Source: Streptomyces sp. AcH 505 (GTDB lineage: Bacteria; Actinomycetota; Actinomycetes; Streptomycetales; Streptomycetaceae). From it: a stretch of 55,336 nucleotides of DNA. Position 1 is the stretch's first letter; each line of letters opens with the position of its first letter. Location: assembly GCF_000818175.1 (NCBI RefSeq), contig NZ_JTIY01000001.1, positions 6,237,453 to 6,292,788 of the forward strand. Direction: 5' to 3'. This document shows, piece by piece, positions 18,578-26,823 of this stretch. The notes beneath the pieces were generated by a model. The model did not search any database, was not told the origin of the DNA, and saw only the letters and a program-made list of their open reading frames with translations. The position numbers and the translations under genes are program-made.

Positions 18578-19338
18578 GCACCGGCCCCGGAACTCGGGCC
18601 GTCCGTACCGGGATCGGCGGGCGGATCCACTCATGGGACGTGTCGACCGGCGTGGACGGCCCCGGCACCCGGTTCGTACTCTTCCTCAGCGGTTGCCCTC
18701 TGCGCTGCCTGTACTGCCAGAACCCCGACACATGGCACATGCGCGAAGGCCGGCGCGCCACGGTGGACGAGGTCATGGCAGAGATCACGAAGTACCGGGA
18801 CTTCCTGACGACCGCCGGTGGCGGAGTCACCCTCAGCGGCGGCGAGCCGCTGCTCCAGTCAGCCTTCACCGCCGAGGTGTTCCACCGCTGCCGCGAACTG
18901 GGCCTGCACACCGCGCTGGACACCTCCGGCTCCCTCGGCGCCCGCGCGACCGACGACCTGCTCGCCGACACCGACCTGGTCCTGCTCGACATCAAAGCCT
19001 TCGACATTCCGACCTACCGCAGGCTCACCGGCGGTTGCCTGGCCCCCACACTCACCTTCGCCACCCGCCTCAACAAGCTCGGTGTCCCGGCCCGGATCCG
19101 CTACGTCCTCGTCCCAGGCTGGACAGACGACCGGCGCGCGATCGACGGTCTGGCCGCCTTCGCCGCCGGGCTCGGCAACGTCGAATGCGTTGACGTCCTG
19201 CCGTTCCACAAACTCGGCACCATCAAGTACGAGGCCCTCGGCCTCTCGTTCCCCCTCCGCGACACCCCCGTACCCGACCCCGCGCTCATCGAACGAGTAC
19301 GCGGCCAGTTCCGCGAGCACGGTCTGCCGGCGATCTGA
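18574..19338 (+). CDS. pflA: Pyruvate formate-lyase activating enzyme
   Basis: A 254-residue radical SAM enzyme that abstracts hydrogen from the PflB glycine to create the radical. The 4Fe-4S motif C-x3-C-x2-C is C41, C45 and C48 ([12 protein letters not shown]); the SAM-binding GGE is in [10 protein letters not shown] (about residue 90). It has the short architecture of true PflA rather than the ferredoxin-inserted activases of other glycyl-radical enzymes. Length equals the E. coli protein (about 246). The start ATG overlaps the pflB stop as ATGA, so translation is coupled. Substrate assignment rests on this pairing. Confidence 0.95.
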   Translation: MSTGPGTRAVRTGIGGRIHSWDVSTGVDGPGTRFVLFLSGCPLRCLYCQNPDTWHMREGRRATVDEVMAEITKYRDFLTTAGGGVTLSGGEPLLQSAFTAEVFHRCRELGLHTALDTSGSLGARATDDLLADTDLVLLDIKAFDIPTYRRLTGGCLAPTLTFATRLNKLGVPARIRYVLVPGWTDDRRAIDGLAAFAAGLGNVECVDVLPFHKLGTIKYEALGLSFPLRDTPVPDPALIERVRGQFREHGLPAI

Positions 19339-19357
19339 CCTTCCGGCACGGGGCGCG

Positions 19358-19371
19358 GGGCCGGTCGGCCC
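19358..19371. promoter_or_regulatory. Candidate DosR-like operator 3 (best copy)
   Basis: GGGCCGGTCGGCCC is a perfect 6-2-6 palindrome, extended by one more pair (19357 and 19372). It is 83 bases before the Usp ATG at 19454 and just after the pflA stop. It could also act as a hairpin after pflA. Confidence 0.45.
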
Positions 19372-19453
19372 CCGAAGAAGGACCCGCGGCCCCTGCTCCC
19401 GCGCGGCGGCAGCCGCGAGGCTGGCGGCCAAACGCCTGAAGGAGGCCGAAGCC

Positions 19454-20365
19454 ATGATGCGTAGCGTTGTCGCAGGTCTGGATGGTTCACCCGAAAGCCT
19501 GTCCGCAGCCGACTGGGCAGCTCGCGAGGCCATCAGCCGCGGGCTGCCACTCCGCCTGATCCATGCTTGGGAATGGCAGCCCTACAACTACGACACAAGA
19601 GGATCACTGGCGGGCGCCGATGAGACGCGCCACTGGGCCGAGCGGATACCTCGCGAGGCATCGGCCGCACTACGCCGCCGCTATCCGCAGCTGCCGATCA
19701 CCGCGGACCAGGTCGACGGCCCGGCGGTCCCCACCCTGTTGGCGGCCGGCGCGGAGGCCGAACTTCTGGTGCTCGGATCGCGCGGCTTGGGCGCGCTGGC
19801 CGGCTTCCTGATCGGCTCGGTGGCGCTTGAGGTCGTTGCCACCGCGTCACGGCCGGTGGTGCTCCTGCGCGGCGGCGAGCCGGCGGAAGACGAGCAGCGG
19901 CACGCCGAAGGCGCTCGACCGTCGAAGCCTTCCGACAGCCGGGACGTCGTGCTCGGGCTCGACCTGGAGCGCCCCGCTGACGCGGTGATCGCCTTCGCCT
20001 TGGACGCCGCGTCCCGTCGCACGGCCACCCTGCGTGTCGTCCACAGCTGGTACCTGCCGGCGATATACGGCTACGCACCGGTGGGTGTGCCTGCGGACCT
20101 AGGTGCCGAACTGGCGGCGGACGCGGCAGACGCGTTGACGCAGACGCTGTTGCCGTGGCGGGAGAAGTTCCCCGACGCCGAGGTGATCGCCGACGTCCGG
20201 ATGGGCAGCCCGGCCCCGGTGCTGGTCGAGGCGGCGTCCGACGCTTCGCTGCTGGTCGTCGGCCGCCGCATTCGCAGTTCGTCGATCGGCTCGCACATCG
20301 GCTCCGTGACCCACGCGGCGATCCACCACGCGAGGGCCCCCATCGCCGTCGTCCCGCACGACTGA
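19454..20365 (+). CDS. Tandem universal stress protein
   Basis: A 303-residue two-domain Usp. Domain 1 (RSVVAGLDGSPESLSAADWAAREA) has a full nucleotide motif, GSRGLGALAGFLIGS. Domain 2 starts DVVLGLDLERPADAVIAFALDAASRR and has the variant GRRIRSSSIGSHIGS, with the GxxG part altered. HSW and HAW motifs after the second strand of each domain are typical of actinobacterial dormancy Usps. The ATG at 19454 (or 19457) follows AAGGAGG with about nine bases spacing. It is the gene after pflBA and carries its own candidate operator. It converges on the next Usp gene across 59 bases. Confidence 0.9.
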   Translation: MMRSVVAGLDGSPESLSAADWAAREAISRGLPLRLIHAWEWQPYNYDTRGSLAGADETRHWAERIPREASAALRRRYPQLPITADQVDGPAVPTLLAAGAEAELLVLGSRGLGALAGFLIGSVALEVVATASRPVVLLRGGEPAEDEQRHAEGARPSKPSDSRDVVLGLDLERPADAVIAFALDAASRRTATLRVVHSWYLPAIYGYAPVGVPADLGAELAADAADALTQTLLPWREKFPDAEVIADVRMGSPAPVLVEAASDASLLVVGRRIRSSSIGSHIGSVTHAAIHHARAPIAVVPHD

Positions 20366-20377
20366 GACCGCCTTCAG

Positions 20378-20393
20378 CGAGCCACCGGGCTCG
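20378..20393. terminator. Short hairpin between convergent Usp genes
   Basis: CGAGCC pairs with GGCTCG across the loop ACCG. It lies between two convergent stress-protein genes. The stem is only six pairs, so this is a weak call. Confidence 0.35.
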
Positions 20394-20424
20394 GCGGCGG
20401 CGACGGACCCGCGAGGACAACCAG

Positions 20425-20958
20425 TCAGCCGACGAAGGCCGCCTCCAGGGGCGCCGCGGCCGGGAGTTCACCGTCGTGCGCTGTCACAGGGAAATCCGGG
20501 ACAGTCACGACGGGGCAACGAGACTCGCTGACGCACGCGCGGGTCACAGGACCGAGCACGGTCGGCGATCCGTCCTGGTAGAGGCTCTGCCCGAGTGCCA
20601 GCAGCAGGGCGTCGTCGGTGTAGCGCAGAAGTACCGGGACCGGCGGCCCCTCGGTCAGCGCCGCCCGCACATCGGCGCCCGGATGGGCCGTCAGGACAGC
20701 CGATACGGCGGCCTGGACCAGCCGCTGCCCGGTGGCCCGATCCTCGGCCGGCGTACGACGCTCGGTCACACTTGCGTACGGCGCGCGGAGACGTCCCGAC
20801 GGCTCCCAGGCGTGAACCATCACGAGAGGCACATTGAGCTTCGCCGCCTCGACCACGGCCCATTGCAGGGCAGCGAGAGACGCGCGGGATCCGTTCACCC
20901 CCACGACAATCGGCCGTGCTCCGGCAAACTCCGGCACGTTGGTCTCTTGGATGTTCAT
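20425..20958 (-). CDS. Universal stress protein, non-canonical nucleotide site
   Basis: A 177-residue single Usp domain: PIVVGVNGSRASLAALQWAVVEAAKL, then MVHAWEPSG, ending CPVVTVPDFPV. The glycine-rich ATP motif is replaced by GQSLYQDGSPTVLGPVTRACV, so ATP binding is doubtful. I use the ATG at 20958; a TTG seven codons upstream (20979) is possible, because the GGAG before the ATG is only three bases away. It is divergent from the FMN split-barrel gene, and two candidate 14-bp operators occupy the shared promoter region. Confidence 0.85.
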   Translation of the reverse strand: MNIQETNVPEFAGARPIVVGVNGSRASLAALQWAVVEAAKLNVPLVMVHAWEPSGRLRAPYASVTERRTPAEDRATGQRLVQAAVSAVLTAHPGADVRAALTEGPPVPVLLRYTDDALLLALGQSLYQDGSPTVLGPVTRACVSESRCPVVTVPDFPVTAHDGELPAAAPLEAAFVG

Positions 20959-20994
20959 GTCTCCACGATGGTGCGACAACCGATCCGACGGCTA

Positions 20995-21008
20995 GAGCCG
21001 ATCGACTC
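20995..21008. promoter_or_regulatory. Candidate DosR-like operator 4
   Basis: GAGCCGATCGACTC is a 6-2-6 imperfect palindrome 37 bases upstream of the minus-strand Usp start, a normal activator position. Confidence 0.35.
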
Positions 21009-21083
21009 GCTGAAACGGATTAGCGACCACTCCGCAGGAGGAGTGCGGCCCGCGTGAGCGGGGCCGCCAGGCCTGCGACGGGG

Positions 21084-21097
21084 GGACCAAGCGGCCC
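21084..21097. promoter_or_regulatory. Candidate DosR-like operator 5
   Basis: GGACCAAGCGGCCC matches 11 of 14 positions of an idealised GGGCCGATCGGCCC and lies 36 bases before the FMN split-barrel gene start. Confidence 0.35.
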
Positions 21098-21133
21098 TAC
21101 CGGGAGACGACTTGACGTGGCGAGGATGGATGT

Positions 21134-21613
21134 ATGGACTACCACGACGGATTCCGCGAGCTGGGTGATCAAGAGTGCCTGAGACTGCTGGCGACGGCCT
21201 CTATCGGGCGCATGATCTTCACGCGCCACGCCCTGCCCGCGGTCCTGCCCGTCAGGTATGTCCTGGACCACGATTCCGCGATTGTCGTCCGTACCTCCAA
21301 GGCTTCTCCCGTGGTCGTCGAAGTAGACAACGCAGTAGTCGCCTTTGAGGCGGATTGCTTTGATGAAGACGCCCGAAGTGGATGGAGTGTGGTCGTCACT
21401 GGTCGGGCCGGGCTGGTGAGGGACCCGGGTGAATGCAGGAGGCTGCGCGCGCTGGACACGCAATCCTGGGCGAACCCCGCGGGGGAGACATATATCAGGA
21501 TCGCGTGCGAACTCGTCGCGGGGCGGTCGCTTGAACGTCCACCGGATGCCGAGCCGTCGCAGACAAGACGATCACGGGATATTGCGCACGGAGTGTGCGA
21601 CCACCTCTTCTGA
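21134..21613 (+). CDS. Pyridoxamine 5'-phosphate oxidase-like FMN split-barrel protein
   Basis: A 159-residue flavin-binding split barrel. It begins FRELGDQECLRLLATASIGRMIFTRHALPAVLPVRYVLD, the usual opening of the PPOX-like family, and continues with IVVRTSKASPVVVEVDN and WSVVVTGRAGLV. Many actinobacterial members bind FMN or F420, and several are in the mycobacterial DosR regulon. The substrate is unknown. The ATG at 21134 has GAGG eight bases upstream. The SPFH gene's ribosome site overlaps this gene's stop, so the two form a pair. Confidence 0.85.
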   Translation: MDYHDGFRELGDQECLRLLATASIGRMIFTRHALPAVLPVRYVLDHDSAIVVRTSKASPVVVEVDNAVVAFEADCFDEDARSGWSVVVTGRAGLVRDPGECRRLRALDTQSWANPAGETYIRIACELVAGRSLERPPDAEPSQTRRSRDIAHGVCDHLF

Positions 21614-21624
21614 GGAGCAACACC

Positions 21625-22476
21625 ATGGCAGTTCTGATTTTCCTTCTGGTCATCGCGGTCATCGTGGGCATCGTGGCTCTCGCGATGGCGGTCAAGGTGG
21701 TCAAGCAGTACGAGAAGGGTGTGCTGTTCAGGTTCGGCAGACTGGTGGGGACGCGTTCGCCAGGACTGCGGCTCATCGTTCCGTTCGTCGATGTCCTTCG
21801 CCGGGTGTCGCTGCGGATCGTCACCATGCCCATTCAGTCCCAGGGCATCATCACGCGGGACAACGTGAGCGTCGACGTGTCGGCCGTCGCCTACTTCCGG
21901 GTGGTCGACGCCGTGAAATCGGTGATCGCGATCGAGAACGTGCACACGGCGATCGACCAGATAGCGCAGACGACTCTGCGCAAGGTCGTCGGCCAGCACA
22001 CGCTCGACGAGACGCTGTCGGAGACGGACCGGATCAATCTGGGCATACGCGAGATACTCGACGTGACGACCACCGAATGGGGCGTTGAGGTCACCCTGGT
22101 CGAGCTCAAGGACATACAACTACCGGACAGCATGAAGCGGGCCATGGCCCGTCAGGCGGAAGCTGAGCGGGAGAAGCGAGCGAAGATCATCAATGCCGAA
22201 GGTGAATCGATGGCAGCCGCCGCTCTTGGCGATGCCTCGGACATCATGATGGAGCACCCGCTCGCGCTCCAGCTCCGCAACCTGCAGAGCCTGGTCGAGA
22301 TAGGCGTCGACAAGAACACGACCGTCGTCTTCCCTGCCCCGCTGATGAGCACCATCGGCGAACTCGGCTCCTTCCTCGCCCGTGAGACCGCCGCCGCTGC
22401 GATCCCCGCGTCGCCGATCGGCGCTGCGAAGCCCGCCCCCGCACCCGTGCTGAACGGTGCCGGCGCGTCGGTGTGA
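21625..22476 (+). CDS. SPFH/band-7 (slipin, stomatin-like) membrane protein
   Basis: A 283-residue protein with one N-terminal membrane segment (residues about 3-23, LIFLLVIAVIVGIVALAMAV). The SPFH domain follows: QYEKGVLFRFGRL, then PGLRLIVPFVD, MPIQSQGIITRDNVSVDVSAVAYFRV, and DRINLGIREILDVTTTEWGVEVTLVELKDIQLP. An alpha-helical coiled-coil (MARQAEAEREKRAKIINAEGE) is followed by an Ala/Pro-rich tail. This is the slipin type, which forms membrane microdomain rings and often works with a protease; no NfeD protease gene is adjacent. GAGGAG at the preceding stop supports the ATG at 21625. Co-transcription with the FMN protein is likely. Confidence 0.92.
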   Translation: MAVLIFLLVIAVIVGIVALAMAVKVVKQYEKGVLFRFGRLVGTRSPGLRLIVPFVDVLRRVSLRIVTMPIQSQGIITRDNVSVDVSAVAYFRVVDAVKSVIAIENVHTAIDQIAQTTLRKVVGQHTLDETLSETDRINLGIREILDVTTTEWGVEVTLVELKDIQLPDSMKRAMARQAEAEREKRAKIINAEGESMAAAALGDASDIMMEHPLALQLRNLQSLVEIGVDKNTTVVFPAPLMSTIGELGSFLARETAAAAIPASPIGAAKPAPAPVLNGAGASV

Positions 22477-22706
22477 TCGACCGCCGGCGCCCTGGTGCCC
22501 CAGCGGCAGAGGGCACACAGACCGTGGGCGCACTCGGTCTCCGTGGTTGCCGGAAGATGCGGGTCCCCGAACCACCCGTACCCAGAAGGGCGCAAGGGAT
22601 CCGAGCCGGAACGCCGGCCGGGCGCTGACCGCCGAGCCGACCAGGCGCGCATGATCCGCACGATTCGTACGTGAGGCCCGATCGCAATCGATCAGTAGGA
22701 GTTCCG

Positions 22707-23192
22707 ATGGTGGATCAACTCGTAGACCAGACCGGCCGGATCGTCGTGGGAGTGGACGGTTCCGCGGGTTCCGAGGCCGCACTGCGCTGGGCGTTGGCGC
22801 ATGCCCGGCAGATGAACGCGTCGGTCGAGGCCGTAGCCGCTTGGCAGTACCCCGACATGTACGGCTACTCCTGGGGGTACTTGCCGTCCGTGCCGGACGG
22901 TGGAGACTTCTCAGCGTCCGCCGAGAAAGTGCTGGAAGAAGCCGTTGTGCGCGTGAAGGACCAGGTCAGCACGACGACTGCGGTGACGACCCGGGTGATC
23001 GAGGGACACCCGGCTCAGGTGCTCATGGAAGCTTCGCGCGACGCCCGGCTGCTGGTGGTCGGAACCCGGGGACACGGCGCCTTCGCCGGTGTCTTGCTCG
23101 GTTCCGTCAGCCAGCACTGCGTCCAGCACGCGCCCTGTCCCGTCGTCGTCGTTCCGCGATCGGACGCGGGCGACGCCCCAGTAGCCGGGTGA
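22707..23192 (+). CDS. Single-domain universal stress protein
   Basis: A 161-residue Usp: RIVVGVDGSAGSEAALRWALAHARQ, AAWQYPDMYGYSWG, and a full ATP motif GTRGHGAFAGVLLGS before SVSQHCVQHAPCPVVVVP. The ATG at 22707 follows GTAGGAG with five bases spacing. A half-matching operator-like sequence overlaps 22675-22688 but has one weak arm. The P-type ATPase gene starts 45 bases downstream, so the two may be co-transcribed, as Rv1996-Rv1997 are adjacent in M. tuberculosis. Confidence 0.93.
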   Translation: MVDQLVDQTGRIVVGVDGSAGSEAALRWALAHARQMNASVEAVAAWQYPDMYGYSWGYLPSVPDGGDFSASAEKVLEEAVVRVKDQVSTTTAVTTRVIEGHPAQVLMEASRDARLLVVGTRGHGAFAGVLLGSVSQHCVQHAPCPVVVVPRSDAGDAPVAG

Positions 23193-23237
23193 CTTCGCCG
23201 AGTACGTGGATCCGTTCAACACTCAGGAGGACACCTC

Positions 23238-26012
23238 ATGGTGCTGTCACGCGGCATCCACAAGCCAGACGCCGCTGCCGCACCTGATGCGGACAACGCG
23301 GAGGACGCAGACGAGCGACAACAGCCGGCCGAGCTCTTCCGCGACTTGCGGACCTCCCGGCAGGGGCTGGCGAGCAAGGAAGCGGCTCGGCGTCAACTGA
23401 TCTACGGACCGAACGAGTTGACGCGCCGTGGCGGTCGTCGCTGGCCCCGTGAACTGCTGACCCAGTTCACGCAGCCACTGGCGATCCTGCTCGCTCTGGC
23501 AGCCGTTCTGGCCTGGGCGGGCGGCACGCCGGCGTTGTCGATCGCTGTGGTGGCAGTGATCCTGCTCAACGCCGGATTCGCTTTCGTGCAGGAGATGCAG
23601 GCGGAACGTGCCGTCGAGGCGCTGGCCGCGTTCCTGCCCGCCACCGCCCGTGTGGTCAGGGACGGGACCCGGTGTGAGATCGCGGCCCGCGACCTCGTGC
23701 CCGGCGACCTCCTGGTCATCGCCGAAGGGGACCGAGTCTGCGCCGACGCGCGCATCGTTGACGGGACAGTTCTGCTGAACCTGTCCTCGCTGACCGGTGA
23801 GTCGCTGCCGGTCAGCCGCTCCTCCGACCCGGGGACAGTCACAGGGGCTCTGCTGGAAGCCCAGGAACTCGTCTTCAGCGGCACGACGTGCAGCGGCGGC
23901 GAGGCCGAGGCCGTCGTCACGCGAACCGGGATGCATACCGAGCTGGGCCGCATCGCGACCCTCTCCCAGCGCGCGACTGCGGAGCGCAGCCCGCTGGAGC
24001 AGCAGGTCAGACGGGCGACCTGGATCATCGCAGTCGTCGCGGTGGTCATCGGCGCGGCGTTCCTGCCCGTGGGTGTCGCGGCCGGACTGGGCTGGAGTGC
24101 GGCGATCAGCTTCTCGATCGGTCTGATCGTCGCCAACGTACCCGAAGGTCTTCTGCCCACGATCACCCTGGCCCTGGCCGGCGGAGTACGCGAACTCGCC
24201 CGCGGAGGAGCCGTCGTCAAACGCCTCTCGGCCGTGGAGACCCTCGGCTCGACGACGGTCATCTGCACGGACAAGACCGGCACGCTCACCGAGAACCGGA
24301 TGCGGGTCACCCGGATGTGGCTGCCCGGCGGCGAAGTGGACACCGCCCAGGTAAAAGGCGATCCCCGTGCCGAACTGCTGGCAGCGAGCGCCGCCGCGTG
24401 TACGACCGCCGAAGCACCGACCGACAGCCAACCCGGCGGCAGCGGTGATCCCACGGAACTCGCCCTCCTGCGGCTGGCGTCGGAGATCGGCGTAGCGGTG
24501 ACCAGCTCCGAGCGCACAGCCGCACGCCGGGCCGTCTTCCACTTCGACGCCCACCTCAAGCGCATGTCGACCGTGGACGAAACCGCCGGCGACATCGTGG
24601 TGCACACCAAGGGTGCGCTCGAAACCGTGCTGCCCTTCTGTACAGGCCTCGTGGACGCCCGTGGCCACAGACAGCAGCTGGATGAGAATGCACAACACGA
24701 CCTACGCACCGCCACCGACCGCTACGCGGCTGCCGGTCTGCGCGTGCTTGCCGTCGCCCGGCGCGTCATGCCCCGGGGAGAGGCGGCTCCGGACAGCAGA
24801 GAGGAGTCGGAAGCCGGACTGACGCTGGTCGGTCTGGTGGCGATGACCGACCCACCCCGCAAGGGTGTCGCCAAAGCGGTCAGTGCGGCCCACCGGGCAG
24901 GAATCCGGATCCATGTCGTCACCGGCGACTACGGACTGACCGCCGCCGAAATCGCCCGCCAGGTCGGAATCGGCGGCAAAGGCAGCCCGGTCGTCGCGGG
25001 CACGACGCTGGACCGGATGAGTGACGCCGACCTCGGCGTCCTGATCTCAGGTGACGACGAGATCGTGTTCGCCCGAACGTCTCCTGAGGCCAAACTCCGC
25101 ATCTGCGAAGCCTTGCGTGCCCGCGGCGAAGTGGTGGCGATGACCGGAGACGGCGTCAACGACGCCCCGGCACTGCGGCATGCCGATATCGGTGTGGCCA
25201 TGGGGCGCTCCGGCACCGACGTCGCCCGCGAAGCGGCGACCATGGTGCTCACCGACGACAACTTCGCCACCATCGTGTCCGCCGTCGACGCCGGGCGAAG
25301 GGTGTTCGACAACGTCCGAAAGTTCGTCCTGTACATCTTCGCCCACGCCGTCCCCGAAGTGATCCCCTTTCTCGTGTTCGCGCTCTCCGGCGGATCAATA
25401 CCGCTTCCCCTGACAGTTCTTCAGATTCTCGCTATCGACCTCGGCACGGAAACGCTGCCCGCCCTGGCGTTGGGACGCGAGCCTGCCGAACCCGGACTGA
25501 TGAACCGACCACCCCGCTCCCGTACCGCCGGAGTCATCGACCGTCCGCTGCTCGTTCGCGCCTGGGCGTTCCTCGGAAGCATCTCGGCGGTCCTGGTCAT
25601 GGGCGGCTTCTTCGTCACCCTCTGGCGGGCGGGCTGGCACCCCGGCGATCCCACGGGGGGCGGTGCGGCCTTGCACCACGCCTATCTGCAAGCCACGACT
25701 ATCACTTTCGTCGGCATCGTCGCCTGCCAGATCGGCACAGCGTTCGCCGCCCGCACTGATCACGCCTCGCTGTTCACCGTCGGTCTGCGGTCCAATCCGC
25801 TTCTGCTCTGGGGCATCGCTTTCGAACTGGTCTTTACGGCAACCGTCGTCTATGCGCCGCCACTCCAGCACGTCTTCGGCACCGCGTCGGTCGGTCTTTC
25901 ACAACTGGCCGTCGTGGTCCCGTTCCCCTTCATTGTCTGGGGAGCCGACGAATTGGTCCGGTGGCTGCGCCGTCGGAACATACCCGGCGACACAGCACGG
26001 GCAGACATCTGA
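23238..26012 (+). CDS. P2-type cation-transporting ATPase, CtpF-like
   Basis: A 924-residue P-type ATPase of the Ca/Na,K-like (P2) class. An N-terminal cation-ATPase segment ([22 protein letters not shown]) is followed by membrane helices near residues 75-115, the actuator motif TGES at 187-190, helices near 262-310 with the ion-site motif PEGLLP (302-307), and the phosphorylated D345 in CTDKTGTLT. The hinge motif [11 protein letters not shown] is present, then six C-terminal helices. The cation cannot be read safely. M. tuberculosis CtpF, of the same class, belongs to the DosR regulon next to a Usp gene, matching the arrangement here. The ATG at 23238 has AGGAGG with eight bases spacing. Confidence 0.9.
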   Translation: MVLSRGIHKPDAAAAPDADNAEDADERQQPAELFRDLRTSRQGLASKEAARRQLIYGPNELTRRGGRRWPRELLTQFTQPLAILLALAAVLAWAGGTPALSIAVVAVILLNAGFAFVQEMQAERAVEALAAFLPATARVVRDGTRCEIAARDLVPGDLLVIAEGDRVCADARIVDGTVLLNLSSLTGESLPVSRSSDPGTVTGALLEAQELVFSGTTCSGGEAEAVVTRTGMHTELGRIATLSQRATAERSPLEQQVRRATWIIAVVAVVIGAAFLPVGVAAGLGWSAAISFSIGLIVANVPEGLLPTITLALAGGVRELARGGAVVKRLSAVETLGSTTVICTDKTGTLTENRMRVTRMWLPGGEVDTAQVKGDPRAELLAASAAACTTAEAPTDSQPGGSGDPTELALLRLASEIGVAVTSSERTAARRAVFHFDAHLKRMSTVDETAGDIVVHTKGALETVLPFCTGLVDARGHRQQLDENAQHDLRTATDRYAAAGLRVLAVARRVMPRGEAAPDSREESEAGLTLVGLVAMTDPPRKGVAKAVSAAHRAGIRIHVVTGDYGLTAAEIARQVGIGGKGSPVVAGTTLDRMSDADLGVLISGDDEIVFARTSPEAKLRICEALRARGEVVAMTGDGVNDAPALRHADIGVAMGRSGTDVAREAATMVLTDDNFATIVSAVDAGRRVFDNVRKFVLYIFAHAVPEVIPFLVFALSGGSIPLPLTVLQILAIDLGTETLPALALGREPAEPGLMNRPPRSRTAGVIDRPLLVRAWAFLGSISAVLVMGGFFVTLWRAGWHPGDPTGGGAALHHAYLQATTITFVGIVACQIGTAFAARTDHASLFTVGLRSNPLLLWGIAFELVFTATVVYAPPLQHVFGTASVGLSQLAVVVPFPFIVWGADELVRWLRRRNIPGDTARADI

Positions 26013-26070
26013 TCCGCACCGGATATCGCGCTACCACGAAAGTGTTCCGTGGCCTGCATTCACCCGGGAT

Positions 26071-26098
26071 GTTCTGGTTGGCGCGTTCTGGTTAGCGC
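26071..26098. repeat. 14-bp tandem repeat at convergent gene ends
   Basis: GTTCTGGTTGGCGC (26071-26084) and GTTCTGGTTAGCGC (26085-26098) are head-to-tail copies with one difference. The second copy supplies the stop codon of the DUF1003 gene on the minus strand. Confidence 0.7.
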
Positions 26099-26496
26099 TG
26101 GTCAGGATCTGCTACCAAGCGGCGGTGTAGCTCGGTGGTCATGACGTGAATTGCTCGGGTCAGTTCAGTGTTGGTCTTCAGCTCCAGTTCTTGCTCGACA
26201 AAGTCGTGATCGGCCTTGGCCTGCTGAAAGGCGGCCTGGCGATTTTGCCCGATCATGACGAAGGTTGACAGGAAAATTGCCTCAAGGGATACGATCAGCG
26301 TCAGCGTGGGCCACGGATTGGTCTCGACGAACAGCATCCAGAGCAGAAACCCGACCGCATGGAGATAGACGAAAACCATGGAGCCGGCGAACTTGGTGAT
26401 CGCATCGGCGATGCGCAACTGGACATCGGCCGCGCGTTCGGACCGGTGGGCAACAACGACAGGATGGTGTTGCTGCGAGACATCTCGGTCGCTCAT
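26092..26496 (-). CDS. DUF1003 membrane protein
   Basis: A 134-residue protein with two membrane helices (GSMVFVYLHAVGFLLWMLFV and LTLIVSLEAIFLSTFVMIG) separated by the conserved NPWP turn, then the GQNRQA motif and a charged C-terminal helix. This is the DUF1003 family, of unknown function, frequent near stress and ion-transport genes. The ATG at 26496 has AGGAAG about 14 bases upstream, which is wide, so the start is only fairly sure. It converges on the P-type ATPase and is divergent from the second phosphoketolase. Confidence 0.85.
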   Translation of the reverse strand: MSDRDVSQQHHPVVVAHRSERAADVQLRIADAITKFAGSMVFVYLHAVGFLLWMLFVETNPWPTLTLIVSLEAIFLSTFVMIGQNRQAAFQQAKADHDFVEQELELKTNTELTRAIHVMTTELHRRLVADPDQR

Positions 26497-26823
26497 CTGA
26501 ATGTGCCTACTTCCTCATGGGCTGTCGCTGTGCGGTAGATGCTGCACGGTGCCGCTCCAGGAGTCCATGGCAGCCGTGTCAGTTCAGACTTGATTACGGC
26601 ACTTTGATGGCCGGGCCCCGGCCCTTCGGCCCGCGGCCCGAACGGACCCCGCAGGCAGTTTTGCCCGCGCGTTGACATGCGACCGAAGCGAGCGTTCACT
26701 CGCACGTGACGCTTTCATTTAGTTGCTCGGTTATTTCGAGCAATTATGGCTCGCTGGTTTCGCCCGGCCCCTGCGGAGCACAGGAATTTCCCTGACCACG
26801 CCCGATCGCGAAGGAGCCCGACC
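26497..26823. other. Divergent promoter region DUF1003 / second phosphoketolase
   Basis: These 327 bases hold a GC-rich block of nested palindromic pieces around 26612-26650 (including GGCCCTTCGGCCC and candidate operator 6) and then an unusually AT-rich stretch from about 26708 to 26745. No gene is visible. The AT-rich segment is a likely promoter melting region for the phosphoketolase. Confidence 0.45.
26635..26648. promoter_or_regulatory. Candidate DosR-like operator 6
   Basis: GGCCCGAACGGACC is a 6-2-6 palindrome with one mismatched pair. It lies between the divergent DUF1003 and phosphoketolase genes, about 140 bases from the former and 175 from the latter. Confidence 0.35.

Noticed and set aside
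22675..22688. Possible seventh DosR-like site before the single-domain Usp gene
   Set aside because: Only the left half (GGCCCG) fits; the right half CGCAAT does not.
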